This document shows, piece after piece, positions 51,778-60,458 of a DNA stretch of 64,000 nucleotides. Source of the stretch: Gordoniibacillus chartarius (GTDB lineage: Bacteria > Bacillota > Bacilli > Paenibacillales > NBRC-103111); contig NZ_JBHLWN010000002.1 in the NCBI RefSeq assembly GCF_042432825.1, positions 12,444 through 76,443 on the forward strand, given 5' to 3'. The translations under genes were made by a program, and so were the position numbers. Position 1 is the stretch's first letter; each line of letters starts with the position of its first letter. The notes beneath the pieces are model-generated. The model searched no databases, was not told the DNA's origin, and was given only the letters and a program-made list of their open reading frames with translations.

Positions 51778-53601
51778 TCAATAAACGTCTCGCTGGTACC
51801 GCTTGTTCTGCTGCATCGCCGCGAGATACTGCTCCGCCTGTTCACGGCTCATGCCGCCTTCGGTCTCGATGATCTCCAGCAGTGTCCGGTGTACGTCCTT
51901 GGCCATATTTTTCTCGTCGCCGCAGATGTAAACCGCCGCGCCCTTCTGCAGCCATGCGAACAGCTCCTTGCTATGCTGCTGCATGCGATGCTGGACGTAT
52001 ACTTTTTGATCCGTATCGCGGGAGAATGCAACATCCATGCGGGTAAGAACGCCGTCTTTGATCCAGCGCTGCCATTCGGTTTGATACAAGAAGTCGGTGA
52101 CGAAGTGCTGATCGCCGAAGAACAGCCAGGACTCGCCCGTTGCGCCAATTTCCTCGCGCTCCTGCATGAAAGCGCGGAACGGCGCGATCCCCGTGCCCGG
52201 TCCTACCATAATGATCGGCGTGCTCGGATCTTCCGGCATCTTGAAATTCGCATTATTTTGGACGAATACGGAAACCGCATCTCCTGACTGCAGACGCTCC
52301 GCACAGTAGATGGAGCAGACGCCGCTACGCTCCCGCCCGTGCGCTTCGTAACGCAATGCCCCGATCGTCAGATGCACTTCTTCGGGATTCGCCGCCTGAG
52401 AGCTGGAGATCGAATACAAGCGTGCAGGTATTTTTCTCAGCAAGGAAACGACATCCTGGGCGCTGCCTTGAAGGGGGCCGTAATCGCTGACGAAATCGAC
52501 CAGATCGCGGCCGTGAATATATGCTTTGAGCTGTTCTTCATTGCCGGCCTGCAGCAGCTCCAGAGCTTCCTTATTCGCCGCAAGCGGCGCCAGCTTCTCG
52601 AGCAGCGGCTTCGTTAACGTCGTGATCTCGAAATGTTCGATCAGCGCCTCGCGCAGAGGGCGGACCTCCCCTTGCTTGTTGACGGTTACTTGTGCTTGTG
52701 GTTCCCACTTCGTCCGCTCCAGCAGAAGATCCACTAGCGCCGGATCATTGTGCGGGTAGATGCCAAGGCTGTCGCCTGGCTGATAGGTGAGCCCCGAGCC
52801 TTCGAGCGACAGCTCGAGGTGGCGCGTTTCTTTATTCGAGCCGCGGCCGTTCAAATTGATATTCGTCAATACTTCGGCCTTGAAAGGATTCGATCTGTCA
52901 TAGGCGGATTCCGAAGCGATCACAGCGGCCGCGCCCGAAACAGCGGCTGCAGACGTACCGGCTCCGGCCTGCCCTTCCTTCAGCCGGTTCACTACGCCCT
53001 GAAGCCATTCCGCTGCCGGTTCGGCATAGTCAACGTCGCAATCTACGCGATCGTACAGACGGGTTGCACCGAGCTCTTCAAGCCGGGCATCGAAATCTTT
53101 GCCGGTCTGGCAGAACAGCTCGTAAGAGCTGTCGCCAAGCGACAGCACCGAGTAGTTCAAGCCTTCCAGCTTCGGCGCCCGCTTGCTGTGCAAAAATTCA
53201 TGGAAGGAGATCGCATTATCCGGCGGCTCGCCTTCTCCATGCGTGCTGACAACGATGAGCAGCTGCTGGACCTTCTTGAGCTGATTCGTCTTGAAGTCGC
53301 TCATCGACGAGAGCGTAACTTGAAACCCGTTCGCCTCAAGCGTCTTGGCAAATTTCTTCGCCAGACCTTGCGCATTCCCGGATTGCGATCCGAACAGAAC
53401 GGTCACTTCTTTGCTTGCTGCAGGTGCGCCGCCTGCCGCCTGCTGCCCTGCACCGATTGCTCCGGATGCCGGGATTGCTGCCGAAGCGGCGAGATACCCG
53501 CTGAGCCAAATTTTCTGGGAGTCGTTCAAGCTCGGAAGAAGCCGATTCAGAAGGTCGACCTGATCCTGGCTAAACGGACTATTGTTTACCTGCAATTGCA
53601 A
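51778..53601 (-). CDS. cysJ: Sulfite reductase [NADPH] flavoprotein alpha-component
   Basis: 607 aa, near the Bacillus CysJ length (605). An N-terminal flavodoxin domain binds FMN (LFGSQSGNAQGLAKKF, STHGEGEPPDN). An FAD/NADPH reductase module follows: ARLYSISSSQ, GVCSIYCAERL, and MVGPGTGIAPFRAF for NADPH. The end DVY is usual for the family. It passes electrons from NADPH to CysI. The best start is TTG at 53601, which gives the conserved N-terminus LQLQVNNSPFSQDQ and has GGGGTGG six nt upstream; the ATG at 53619 has no ribosome binding site. It is the first gene of the cysJI operon. Confidence 0.96.
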   Translation of the reverse strand: MQLQVNNSPFSQDQVDLLNRLLPSLNDSQKIWLSGYLAASAAIPASGAIGAGQQAAGGAPAASKEVTVLFGSQSGNAQGLAKKFAKTLEANGFQVTLSSMSDFKTNQLKKVQQLLIVVSTHGEGEPPDNAISFHEFLHSKRAPKLEGLNYSVLSLGDSSYELFCQTGKDFDARLEELGATRLYDRVDCDVDYAEPAAEWLQGVVNRLKEGQAGAGTSAAAVSGAAAVIASESAYDRSNPFKAEVLTNINLNGRGSNKETRHLELSLEGSGLTYQPGDSLGIYPHNDPALVDLLLERTKWEPQAQVTVNKQGEVRPLREALIEHFEITTLTKPLLEKLAPLAANKEALELLQAGNEEQLKAYIHGRDLVDFVSDYGPLQGSAQDVVSLLRKIPARLYSISSSQAANPEEVHLTIGALRYEAHGRERSGVCSIYCAERLQSGDAVSVFVQNNANFKMPEDPSTPIIMVGPGTGIAPFRAFMQEREEIGATGESWLFFGDQHFVTDFLYQTEWQRWIKDGVLTRMDVAFSRDTDQKVYVQHRMQQHSKELFAWLQKGAAVYICGDEKNMAKDVHRTLLEIIETEGGMSREQAEQYLAAMQQNKRYQRDVY

Positions 53602-53689
53602 CGCTATCCACCCCACCATAGTTCAAATTACAATAATTGCCCAACGGGTCGACTTTACACTAAACCCGCAGATGAACTTACTATTGAAA

Positions 53690-53698
53690 ACTATACCA
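53690..53698 (-). promoter_or_regulatory. Candidate extended -10 promoter of cysJI
   Basis: On the minus strand TGG-TATAGT, an extended -10 type element about 90 bp upstream of the cysJ start in an AT-rich stretch. No good -35 is seen. Confidence 0.28.
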
Positions 53699-53869
53699 TA
53701 TTCCGCAGCCAAAAAATAATGTCGAAAAATAATGTTTTCTAATTAAACCGATAAAGAAAAGGTATTTTTCGTTCAAACAGCCTATCGAGGCCATCCCCCC
53801 CATTATTACAGCTGCAAATAGGAGACGATCAGACTGTTTAATGCCCATCCGATTGACAAACGCCTCGCC

Positions 53870-54007
53870 TCATACCTTATCCATATGTCCGGTTTCGCCA
53901 TCGATTTGCAGAAGGACTCCTGATAGCTCGCCTGCATCCTTCACGTTTGCCGGCCGTTTCGTATAGCGCAGCCCGTTCATAATAACGTCCTGTTGCTCGT
54001 TTACCAT
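53870..54007 (-). CDS. Possible small protein (45 aa) at the end of the ger operon
   Basis: A 45-codon frame begins with ATG at 54007, 19 nt after the gerC stop, with a plausible ribosome binding site (AAGCGGAG, 6 nt spacing). The product is charged and has no membrane segment (MVNEQQDVIMNGLRYTKRP, then KDAGELSGVLLQIDGETG). After its TGA the same frame stays open to 53681 and contains an ATG at 53848 and a hydrophobic stretch (LLFAAVIMGGMASIGCL). It may therefore be a real small gene, or a remnant of a longer gene broken by the TGA. I do not recognise a family. Position and ribosome binding site are the only support. Confidence 0.42.
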   Translation of the reverse strand: MVNEQQDVIMNGLRYTKRPANVKDAGELSGVLLQIDGETGHMDKV

Positions 54008-54026
54008 GATAGACTCCGCTTCCTCT

Positions 54027-55148
54027 TTATTCGATGACACCTGTTCCTTGCAGCTTGACTTTCGCCTGAACGGTAATTGGAATATCCCGATACTGGGACT
54101 GCCATTGCTCCCAATCCGCTTGATCCGTCATATGGGTGGACCGGTATTTCAATCCGATGCCGAGCAGATCGATCCCGGCCTTCTGCATCCGGTTGAACAA
54201 TTTTTGTGCCCGATCGGCAATTTCTTTTTCCGTCAGCCGCTCATAGGATTTCAGTTTTGACAAGCTTATCGAGTGTTTGGCTTCTTCGATAATGCCGTTC
54301 ATTTTGACAGCAACCTCAACGCGAGGCAGCTCCCGGCCTCCGGCCGATCTAATGACGCGAATATTCGACTGGATATCGTCTACGGAAACGATGAAGGTAT
54401 GTTCTCCATCATAGACTTTCACGTCCGATTTTCCAATGTTCTGGTAGAACGTATTTAATATTTTCGTTTCTTCCGAATCCAGCTCCATGACGAACTCTTC
54501 TTTGGAAAATAGTGCGACTTTATTAATCTGGATCTGATCCTTGCTTCGCTTCTCAATGATCGGAAGAATCGGATCCAACCCTCTCTCTTTGAGCCGCCGG
54601 CGCATATCGAACAAATATTCGGATACGATATATGACGTATGCGTCCCGGTCTGGCCGAACGAAAGAAAAATCATGTTCGACGGGAGGCGTTCGGACTGCG
54701 GGTTTAGCATCAATATGGACATCGCGTCAGGCCGTCCCATCCCGACCCACGAAATCATCTGGATATCCCGGCGGCGTACGAACCAATCGAGCACTTCACT
54801 TAAAGCGTGTTTATCTTTGATGAACTTTTCTCCGAAAACGATCGCTTTCGCATGTCCGAAATCCAGCTCCTTATCCACCTTCGATTTCATAATCCGCACG
54901 GCTTCCGTTATCGTCTCCGCTTCCTCCGTGACGATAATGAACAGGTTCGAGCCGAACTTTTCCTCGGAAGAAGGAATCGCCAGCTTGAGCTCTACCTTAT
55001 ATTTTGCCGGAGGCTTGTCGGATCGATCGACGCCGATGGAAACGACAAAGAAGCGCTTGTCGATATCCTTGAATCCGCAGCCCGACAATACTGACATGAC
55101 AGCCAGTACGCAGGCCAGGATCAAGCATTTCAGTTGATTTCCCTTCAC
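54027..55148 (-). CDS. Ger(x)C family spore germination lipoprotein (C subunit of nutrient receptor)
   Basis: 373-aa lipoprotein: short basic N-terminus (KGNQLKC), hydrophobic segment and lipobox LSGC, so it is anchored to the outer face of the spore inner membrane. The rest matches the GerAC family: VVSIGVDRS near the N-terminus, RRRDIQMISWVGMGRPD, and the C-terminal third with KAGIDLLGIGLKYRS. It works with the A and B subunits as a germinant receptor. The GTG at 55148 is chosen because AAGGAGG lies just before it and the GTG overlaps the gerB stop (GTGA), a sign of translational coupling. Longer starts up to 55229 have no ribosome binding site and would run further into gerB. Confidence 0.93.
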   Translation of the reverse strand: MKGNQLKCLILACVLAVMSVLSGCGFKDIDKRFFVVSIGVDRSDKPPAKYKVELKLAIPSSEEKFGSNLFIIVTEEAETITEAVRIMKSKVDKELDFGHAKAIVFGEKFIKDKHALSEVLDWFVRRRDIQMISWVGMGRPDAMSILMLNPQSERLPSNMIFLSFGQTGTHTSYIVSEYLFDMRRRLKERGLDPILPIIEKRSKDQIQINKVALFSKEEFVMELDSEETKILNTFYQNIGKSDVKVYDGEHTFIVSVDDIQSNIRVIRSAGGRELPRVEVAVKMNGIIEEAKHSISLSKLKSYERLTEKEIADRAQKLFNRMQKAGIDLLGIGLKYRSTHMTDQADWEQWQSQYRDIPITVQAKVKLQGTGVIE

Positions 55149-56236
55149 GACATCTTCCTCCTTCGCCATGCGGCAAAGACGGTTATAGCTACCAGAACGA
55201 TTTCCGCAGGAAAACGAACGTTGAGCCATAATTTTCCGAGTGTAAGCAAGTTTGCGTCAGTAATGACGGCGTTAGCGGATAACAGGAGCAGGGCAAACAA
55301 GAGGACAACGCCAATGGCGAACCATTGCTGCGTCTTGCTTGATTTGTGTTCCACCTCAAACATGAGCTTCAACATGACAAACGAAACATGCATGTGGATG
55401 ATCATGCTCGCGAAAGCGATAACACCGTAAAGGAACAAAAAAATGAACAGCACCCTCTCCATGACACCGAGCTCAATTCGCATCGAATCCGCCGTGGTAA
55501 TCCAAGCAAATGTATACTCGCTGACACCGTCCGCGCCCAAGAACCCGATCGGAATAAACAAGGTTGTAAAAAGAATCGTTAAACCTACGACACTGTGGAC
55601 CCACAGCCACTTCACCTTGAAATTCGGAATGTACCGATTGAAGACCGCCATATTGACATACCCGGTGAACACATAGGTCGCAGCGGCAACGGACTCGTAG
55701 TTCGGAATTTTACGAATATAGGCAGCCACAGCAAACACGCTGTCCCAGTTCATGTCCTTGTTAATGAACGCTTTGAAGAGGATGAATGACGTTAACGGAA
55801 CACCCAGAATCAGCAAAATTTCCAGAACATGCAATATTTTTGTAGACGACTGGGTGGCAACGAAACCGACCACGAGAAAATAAATGGAGGTAACGAGAAA
55901 GCTCGATATTTCCGGATTGAGAAATTTGCGGGTGAAGTCCGAATAGGCAAGCAAGGTGATCATTCCCGCCGTATACCAAATGACGGCGAATGCGAACATG
56001 AGCGCCTTCCGGACCCATTCCGGAATCGTACCGCGAAGAAGTTCCGGGATGCTTGTACCCGGGAACTTTTCTATTGTTTTACAAAAAACATACATAAGCA
56101 GCGTCGAAATGCCGGTTGAAACAAATAGCCCCAACACCGAGCCGTTGTAACGGTTTACTACAAGCACCCGGGGTACAAAAGCGAGAACGTTGACGAGCAT
56201 ATTGACCAGTATCAAATAATAAAAGTAGCGGTTCAG
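55145..56236 (-). CDS. GerAB/ArcD/ProY-type spore germination permease (B subunit), probable CTG start
   Basis: About 363 aa with ten hydrophobic segments, the usual size of GerAB proteins (about 365), which form the membrane B subunit of nutrient germinant receptors and belong to the APC transporter superfamily. Markers are FPGTSIPELLRG, VGFVATQSSTKILH and NYESVAAATYVFTGY. The first ATG/GTG/TTG-type start available is TTG 56215, about 20 nt too far from any ribosome binding site, and using it removes conserved residues. The frame is open back to CTG at 56236 (giving LNRYFYYLILVNML), which overlaps the gerA TGA as CTGA, with GGGAGGG five nt upstream. I therefore infer CTG as start codon. Confidence 0.9.
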   Translation of the reverse strand: MNRYFYYLILVNMLVNVLAFVPRVLVVNRYNGSVLGLFVSTGISTLLMYVFCKTIEKFPGTSIPELLRGTIPEWVRKALMFAFAVIWYTAGMITLLAYSDFTRKFLNPEISSFLVTSIYFLVVGFVATQSSTKILHVLEILLILGVPLTSFILFKAFINKDMNWDSVFAVAAYIRKIPNYESVAAATYVFTGYVNMAVFNRYIPNFKVKWLWVHSVVGLTILFTTLFIPIGFLGADGVSEYTFAWITTADSMRIELGVMERVLFIFLFLYGVIAFASMIIHMHVSFVMLKLMFEVEHKSSKTQQWFAIGVVLLFALLLLSANAVITDANLLTLGKLWLNVRFPAEIVLVAITVFAAWRRRKMS

Positions 56237-57606
56237 GACGCCCTCCCCCCTGCTTCTCCTCGCAGTCGCTGGCTGACCAGCTTAGCGGAATCAAGCCCCC
56301 ACGTAATTTGCAAATATGGGGTTCCGAAGCTGTCGATCATGGCAATGTAAACGACCAAAAACACGAGCCCTACGAGAAGACCCATGAAGCCGAACATTGA
56401 GCTGAGCAGCAAAATAAAATATTTGGCGACTCTCATGCCAAATCCCATTGGTATAATAGGGACCACAAAGTTCGAAATCGCGACCGCGGCAACGATAATA
56501 ATCATGATGTTGCTGACAAGACCCGCCTGCGTAGCCGCTTGTCCTAAGATTAACCCGCCGACGGTCGTCGCCGTCGATCCGACCGTCTTCGGCAGCCGTA
56601 CGCTCGCTTCCGTAAGCAGCTCCATCATAATCAGCATGAACAGCACTTCAACATAGGACGGATACGGAACCGGCGCGCGGCTGCCGGCGATAGACAAGGC
56701 GAGTTGTACCCGCAATATTTCCGGATTGAACGAAGTGACGACGACGTAGAAGGAAGCCAAAGTCAAACTGAACAAGAGCCCGATATACCTCAGCAGCACC
56801 AAAAATCGGCTGATCGCATAGTTCTCGTACACATCGTCCATCGACGACATGAAGTCGAACAACACGGTAGGTACGATGACGGCAAACGGCGTACCTTGCA
56901 GCAGCACGGCGATTTTCCCTACGGCCAGATTGTAAACAATGCGGTCCGGCCGTTCTGTTACCATCCCTTTGGGGAAAGCGGACCTTTTGCTGCCGTTGAT
57001 CGCCAGCATGAGCTGGCTAGCGGACTGCACCAAATTTAAATCCACCGATGCCAGTGCCTCGCGGACTCGCTGCAGTGCCTCCCGATTGACGAAGTCATCG
57101 TCATACATGATGACCATTCGGGTGCAGGACAGCTTGCCGACAGTCATCTCTTGCACGGACAAACTCGGCCGAGGATAACGCAGCCGGATCAATCCGATAT
57201 TAATGGACACATCCTCGCTTAAAGCCAGCTTGGGTCCAAGGAAGGTCGATTCCACATTCGTCTCCGACACTTGGGCATTCTGAATATCCTTCATGTCCAG
57301 CAAGTACGTGTGGGATTCAATGGCGATCAGGACGCAGCCTTTCAGCACTTGATTCAGCGTTTCTTCGTTACTGAACGGAAGCTGCACGCCGGGCAAGGAA
57401 AGCAGGTGCCTTGCGTAGCTGGGGAAATCCGGGAATTTGCCGAGAGGATCTATGATCAGCTTCTGCAGCTTAGTCTCGTCGCATACCGTTCGAATGTATA
57501 GAATTCGTCCTTCCATCTGTTCGTTGCGAATGGAACTGATGACGATGTCGCTTGCTTCGCTAAGCTTACTGCAGATCCAGTCGATGGTTGAATTCGTCTG
57601 TTGCAT
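56233..57606 (-). CDS. GerA family spore germination protein (A subunit of nutrient receptor)
   Basis: 457-aa GerA-type protein. The N-terminal 240 residues form the soluble domain (SSIRNEQMEGRILYIRTVCD and, later, MYDDDFVNREALQRVREAL). Then come the membrane domain with RPDRIVYNLAVGKIAVLLQG, AGSRAPVPYPSYVEVLFM, and VGSTATTVGGLILGQAATQA, strongly conserved in GerA/SpoVAF proteins. It builds the oligomeric ion-channel part of a germinant receptor in the spore inner membrane. The ATG at 57606 follows AAAGGA; the frame extends upstream to 57675 without a ribosome binding site. It is the first gene of the gerA-gerB-gerC operon, with stop and start codons overlapping throughout. Confidence 0.94.
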   Translation of the reverse strand: MQQTNSTIDWICSKLSEASDIVISSIRNEQMEGRILYIRTVCDETKLQKLIIDPLGKFPDFPSYARHLLSLPGVQLPFSNEETLNQVLKGCVLIAIESHTYLLDMKDIQNAQVSETNVESTFLGPKLALSEDVSINIGLIRLRYPRPSLSVQEMTVGKLSCTRMVIMYDDDFVNREALQRVREALASVDLNLVQSASQLMLAINGSKRSAFPKGMVTERPDRIVYNLAVGKIAVLLQGTPFAVIVPTVLFDFMSSMDDVYENYAISRFLVLLRYIGLLFSLTLASFYVVVTSFNPEILRVQLALSIAGSRAPVPYPSYVEVLFMLIMMELLTEASVRLPKTVGSTATTVGGLILGQAATQAGLVSNIMIIIVAAVAISNFVVPIIPMGFGMRVAKYFILLLSSMFGFMGLLVGLVFLVVYIAMIDSFGTPYLQITWGLDSAKLVSQRLRGEAGGRAS

Positions 57607-57685
57607 GCTGTCATCATTCCTTTGATTTGGATGCCTTTCCATAGGTTGTGCCGCAAAACATGGGAATATGTACACCCAGTAATAA

Positions 57686-57707
57686 TTACATAATTATTAT
57701 TATGTAA
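57686..57707. promoter_or_regulatory. AT-rich perfect dyad upstream of the ger operon
   Basis: TTACATAAT-TATT-ATTATGTAA: nine-base arms around a 4-bp centre, about 80 bp upstream of gerA and just after the terminator of the YmaF gene. It is a candidate operator for the operon; the regulator is unknown. Confidence 0.35.
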
Positions 57708-57737
57708 AATAAAGAAGGCTCCCTCGCGAGAGCCTTC
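57703..57737 (-). terminator. Terminator of the YmaF-family gene
   Basis: GAAGGCTC / GAGCCTTC eight-bp stem with an 8-nt loop, followed on the minus strand by TTTATTTT, 11 nt after the stop codon. Confidence 0.85.
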
Positions 57738-57747
57738 GCCGCTTTCC

Positions 57748-58080
57748 TTATTTCGTACCCGGGGCGGGCATATCGACGCCTTGCACGCGATGATTATGCC
57801 CGTCGTCTGTTGTCGTATAGAAATCATAGTAATGGACATGCATGCCGTTGCCTACTGGAATCGCCGGACCCGAATACGCTTTATAATAGTGTTTGTGACC
57901 GTCCTCGTACATCACATATCCTTCGGTGTAGTGGATATGGCCCCCATCCTGCGTCATGATCGGCGGTGACGTGACGTCTAGGCATTGATGGACATGACCG
58001 TTAGAAACCGACGTGTAATCTACGGAACCGTGATTGTGCTCGGGAACGAAGCCCGACACGAAGCTGTCTTTGGAAATCAA
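57748..58080 (-). CDS. YmaF-family histidine-rich protein
   Basis: 110-aa protein with evenly spaced His-x-His pairs: HNH, HVH, HIH, HKH, HVH and HNH, often preceded by Gly (GHVH, GHIHY, GHKHYY, GHNH). This layout defines the YmaF family found in Bacilli; the function is unknown, though metal binding is an obvious possibility. There is no signal peptide. The start is TTG at 58080 with GCAGGTG five nt upstream. It lies just downstream of a YrzF-like kinase gene in the same direction and ends at its own terminator before the ger operon. Confidence 0.88.
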   Translation of the reverse strand: MISKDSFVSGFVPEHNHGSVDYTSVSNGHVHQCLDVTSPPIMTQDGGHIHYTEGYVMYEDGHKHYYKAYSGPAIPVGNGMHVHYYDFYTTTDDGHNHRVQGVDMPAPGTK

Positions 58081-58122
58081 GTTGACACCTGCCTATTTTC
58101 AATATATAGGCATCTTATTCAG

Positions 58123-58854
58123 CTAGTGCACATGATGTGAACGATGGAACATAGAGCGGATTCGCCTTACAATCCTATATGCTTTGCGAACTACGTTCAG
58201 CAGCACGTCCGGAATCGGGATTTGTTTGTCGTACAAGTACGGCAAGTAAATTTTATAATAGGCTTTCTTGAGATCATGCCACATCCGGCACGGCTCATGC
58301 TTCAGAAAATCGGAAACGTCAACGACGAGGCCGCGCCCCTTGGCGTTAAGCATCACATTTTTTCCATGAACGTCATGCGGGCGGAGCCCCCGATTTCTTG
58401 CGTAATCCAGCGCCTCATCAATATCGAAAATGACCTGCTCGGGAATAGGGATGCCTCTTCTAAAGCAGTCGTAAAGCGTTACGCCGTACAGCCGTCTCAG
58501 TACCAAATAACGATGGTCCTTGTCCGAATGAAAGCATTCGGCATAGGCGGGATGTTGTCCGAGACGGCGGTATACCTCGACCTCCTCTTCCCAGCCGTGC
58601 CGCCCTGGAGCGTAAATCTTCACTACACGGTCGGCAAAATCGGGATGCGAGACGACGACGGCATAATTTCCGGCTCCCATCAGCTTCCAAGGCTCGGGAA
58701 TATGGCGGACGACGATCGGGTCGTGCGGATGGGTGCTCTCCACGACAAGCTGCGGCAGCAATTGGGTATGGATATATTCAATGAATAGACGTACGTCCAC
58801 CATGTTTGTCGGGGGACTGTCAGGGATCGATGGCTTGATCCGGGATAATTTCAT
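58123..58854 (-). CDS. YrzF-like serine/threonine protein kinase-fold protein
   Basis: 243-aa single-domain kinase-like protein. Visible motifs are a glycine-loop equivalent GAGNYAVVV, the ATP-binding lysine in RVVKIYAPG, a catalytic loop RPHDVHGKNVML (Asp and Asn in HDVHGKN) and DVSDF in place of DFG. This pattern is that of the compact YrzF/RIO-like kinases of Bacilli. The basic C-terminus (RIVRRIRSMFHRSHHVH) is unusual and may bind nucleic acid or membrane. The ATG at 58854 is used because AGAGGA sits 8 nt upstream; the ATG nine bases earlier directly abuts it. Substrate unknown. Confidence 0.85.
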   Translation of the reverse strand: MKLSRIKPSIPDSPPTNMVDVRLFIEYIHTQLLPQLVVESTHPHDPIVVRHIPEPWKLMGAGNYAVVVSHPDFADRVVKIYAPGRHGWEEEVEVYRRLGQHPAYAECFHSDKDHRYLVLRRLYGVTLYDCFRRGIPIPEQVIFDIDEALDYARNRGLRPHDVHGKNVMLNAKGRGLVVDVSDFLKHEPCRMWHDLKKAYYKIYLPYLYDKQIPIPDVLLNVVRKAYRIVRRIRSMFHRSHHVH

Positions 58855-58883
58855 CAGGCGCATCCTCTTTCATAATCTTGGTT

Positions 58884-59516
58884 TCACTTCAACATGAAGA
58901 CGATAATGAATAATATGATGAAGTGAACGGGGTAAAACGATCTCCAGAGCCAGCGGGGAACCGCTATCCGATTGAGCGCTTTCGGTATGGACGGCGTGCA
59001 GGCCAATACGAATGTCGGAATAACGCTCGCCAATTGAATCGTCCAGCTCTCGCCTTTGTAGAACAGGTAAGCAAAATTTAGCAGCATATGCAAACCGACC
59101 ATTCGATGAGAAGTCGTATACCGGTATATGAAAATGAGCAGCAGACCGTAAGAGCCGTAGTCGAAATCGAGCACATCCAGCAGCAAACCGACCGCAGCGG
59201 CCAATAGAACTTGAGCCTGCGCCTGTTTTATGCGGTCCATCAAGATCATCGTACTCAAACCGGCCAGCAATGTGCCGATAACGTTGATTCCCCACGTGTT
59301 AAAAGTCAGCATATACGGTATTTGCGAAGCTGCGCCGATCGCGAGGAGGCGCAGCATATAATTCCGGATATTTCGGGTTCGTTGATAGCCTAGTACGACA
59401 AAGTAGCAGTAGATCGGAAACGCCATACGCCCTGCATATTGCCAGATCAGCTCAGAAGGAAAAAACAATTTGCCGATATGATCCAAAGCCATCGTCGCCA
59501 TCGCGATAAGCTGCAT
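58884..59516 (-). CDS. TraX family membrane protein
   Basis: 210-aa protein with about six to seven transmembrane segments. It begins MQLIAMATMALDHIGKLFFP and continues GRMAFPIYCYFVVLGYQRT, the conserved TraX start (MxxMxIDHIG, then GRxAFPIFxF). TraX acetylates pilin in F-like plasmids, and chromosomal Firmicute copies are of unknown function, probably membrane acyltransferases. The start ATG at 59516 has an ideal AAGGAGGA six nt upstream; the frame extends to 59555 without support. It is followed by the YrzF-like kinase gene with a 29-bp gap, so the two are probably co-transcribed. Confidence 0.88.
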   Translation of the reverse strand: MQLIAMATMALDHIGKLFFPSELIWQYAGRMAFPIYCYFVVLGYQRTRNIRNYMLRLLAIGAASQIPYMLTFNTWGINVIGTLLAGLSTMILMDRIKQAQAQVLLAAAVGLLLDVLDFDYGSYGLLLIFIYRYTTSHRMVGLHMLLNFAYLFYKGESWTIQLASVIPTFVLACTPSIPKALNRIAVPRWLWRSFYPVHFIILFIIVFMLK

Positions 59517-59550
59517 GACGATCCTCCTTCTTGCTTTTCTTTCATGATAG

Positions 59551-59587
59551 CACAAAAATGAAAAGCCGCGTACGAAACGCGGCTTTC
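59551..59587 (-). terminator. Terminator of speD
   Basis: AAAGCCGCGT / ACGCGGCTTT stem with a 4-5-nt loop immediately after the speD stop, followed on the minus strand by TTTTCATTTTTG. Confidence 0.85.
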
Positions 59588-59588
59588 G

Positions 59589-60398
59589 TCAGTAGGCAAT
59601 ATTTTTTCCGTAAAAGATTTCGTCCATTTCCCACTTCAAATTTTTCGTGATGTCCGCCTGCTCTTCCGGGCTCAGCTTGTCCTTCGTATAGCCGAACAAG
59701 TAATTGTTGAGGTCGAATTGCTTCAGCTTGCATTTGGTGTGGAAAATATTTTCTTGATACACATTCACATCAATCATATCATATAAGCTTTGGACTTCGT
59801 CGGGGATGTAGTTTTGAATGGAGCTGATCTCATGATCGATGAACAGCTTATGACCGCTGATGTCTCTCGTAAAACCGCGTACGCGGTAATCGATGGTCAT
59901 CACGTCGGTTTCGAAGGAATGGATTAAGTAGTTCAATGCCTTAAGCGGCGAAATTTCCCCGCAGGTTGATACGTCAATGTCGGCGCGAAACGTGGAAATC
60001 CCTTCGTCCGGGTGATACTCGGGATATGTATGTACGGTGATATGACTCTTGTCCAGCTGTATGACGACGGAATCCGGCAATGGTCCCGGGGACTCTTCGT
60101 AGGACTCCGTCGGCACTTCGACTACAGGGCCCTCAGACACAAGCATCGTCACGCTCGCTCCTTGCGGAACGTAATCTTGCTTGGCGATGTTGAGCACATG
60201 CGCTCCGATAATTTCGGCAACCTGGCGCAAAATATGGGTCAGCCTGTCCGCATTATATTGCTCATCAATATACTCGATATACGCTTCCCGTTCTTCCTTC
60301 GTCTTCGTATAGCAAATATCGTACATATTGAAGCTTAGCGTTTTCGTTAAGTTGTTGAAGCCATGCAGCGTCACATGCTGTTCCGGTGTAAGCGGCAA
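59589..60398 (-). CDS. speD: S-adenosylmethionine decarboxylase proenzyme (E. coli type)
   Basis: 269-aa proenzyme of the long bacterial class. It decarboxylates S-adenosylmethionine to give the aminopropyl donor for spermidine. The self-cleavage site is the Lys-Ser bond in LDKSHITVHTYPEYHP, whose serine becomes the pyruvoyl cofactor. STCGEISPLKALNYLIHSFE holds the conserved catalytic Cys region, and the C-terminal GYTKDKLS and IFYGKNIAY are typical. The start is TTG at 60398 with GGGAGGA about 9 nt upstream. It ends at a strong terminator. No other polyamine gene is nearby. Confidence 0.95.
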   Translation of the reverse strand: MPLTPEQHVTLHGFNNLTKTLSFNMYDICYTKTKEEREAYIEYIDEQYNADRLTHILRQVAEIIGAHVLNIAKQDYVPQGASVTMLVSEGPVVEVPTESYEESPGPLPDSVVIQLDKSHITVHTYPEYHPDEGISTFRADIDVSTCGEISPLKALNYLIHSFETDVMTIDYRVRGFTRDISGHKLFIDHEISSIQNYIPDEVQSLYDMIDVNVYQENIFHTKCKLKQFDLNNYLFGYTKDKLSPEEQADITKNLKWEMDEIFYGKNIAY

Positions 60399-60458
60399 GA
60401 TTCGCCATCCTCCCTTTTTGGTTCAGTATGCGACGCCCGGTTTGAAACTATACGATGG

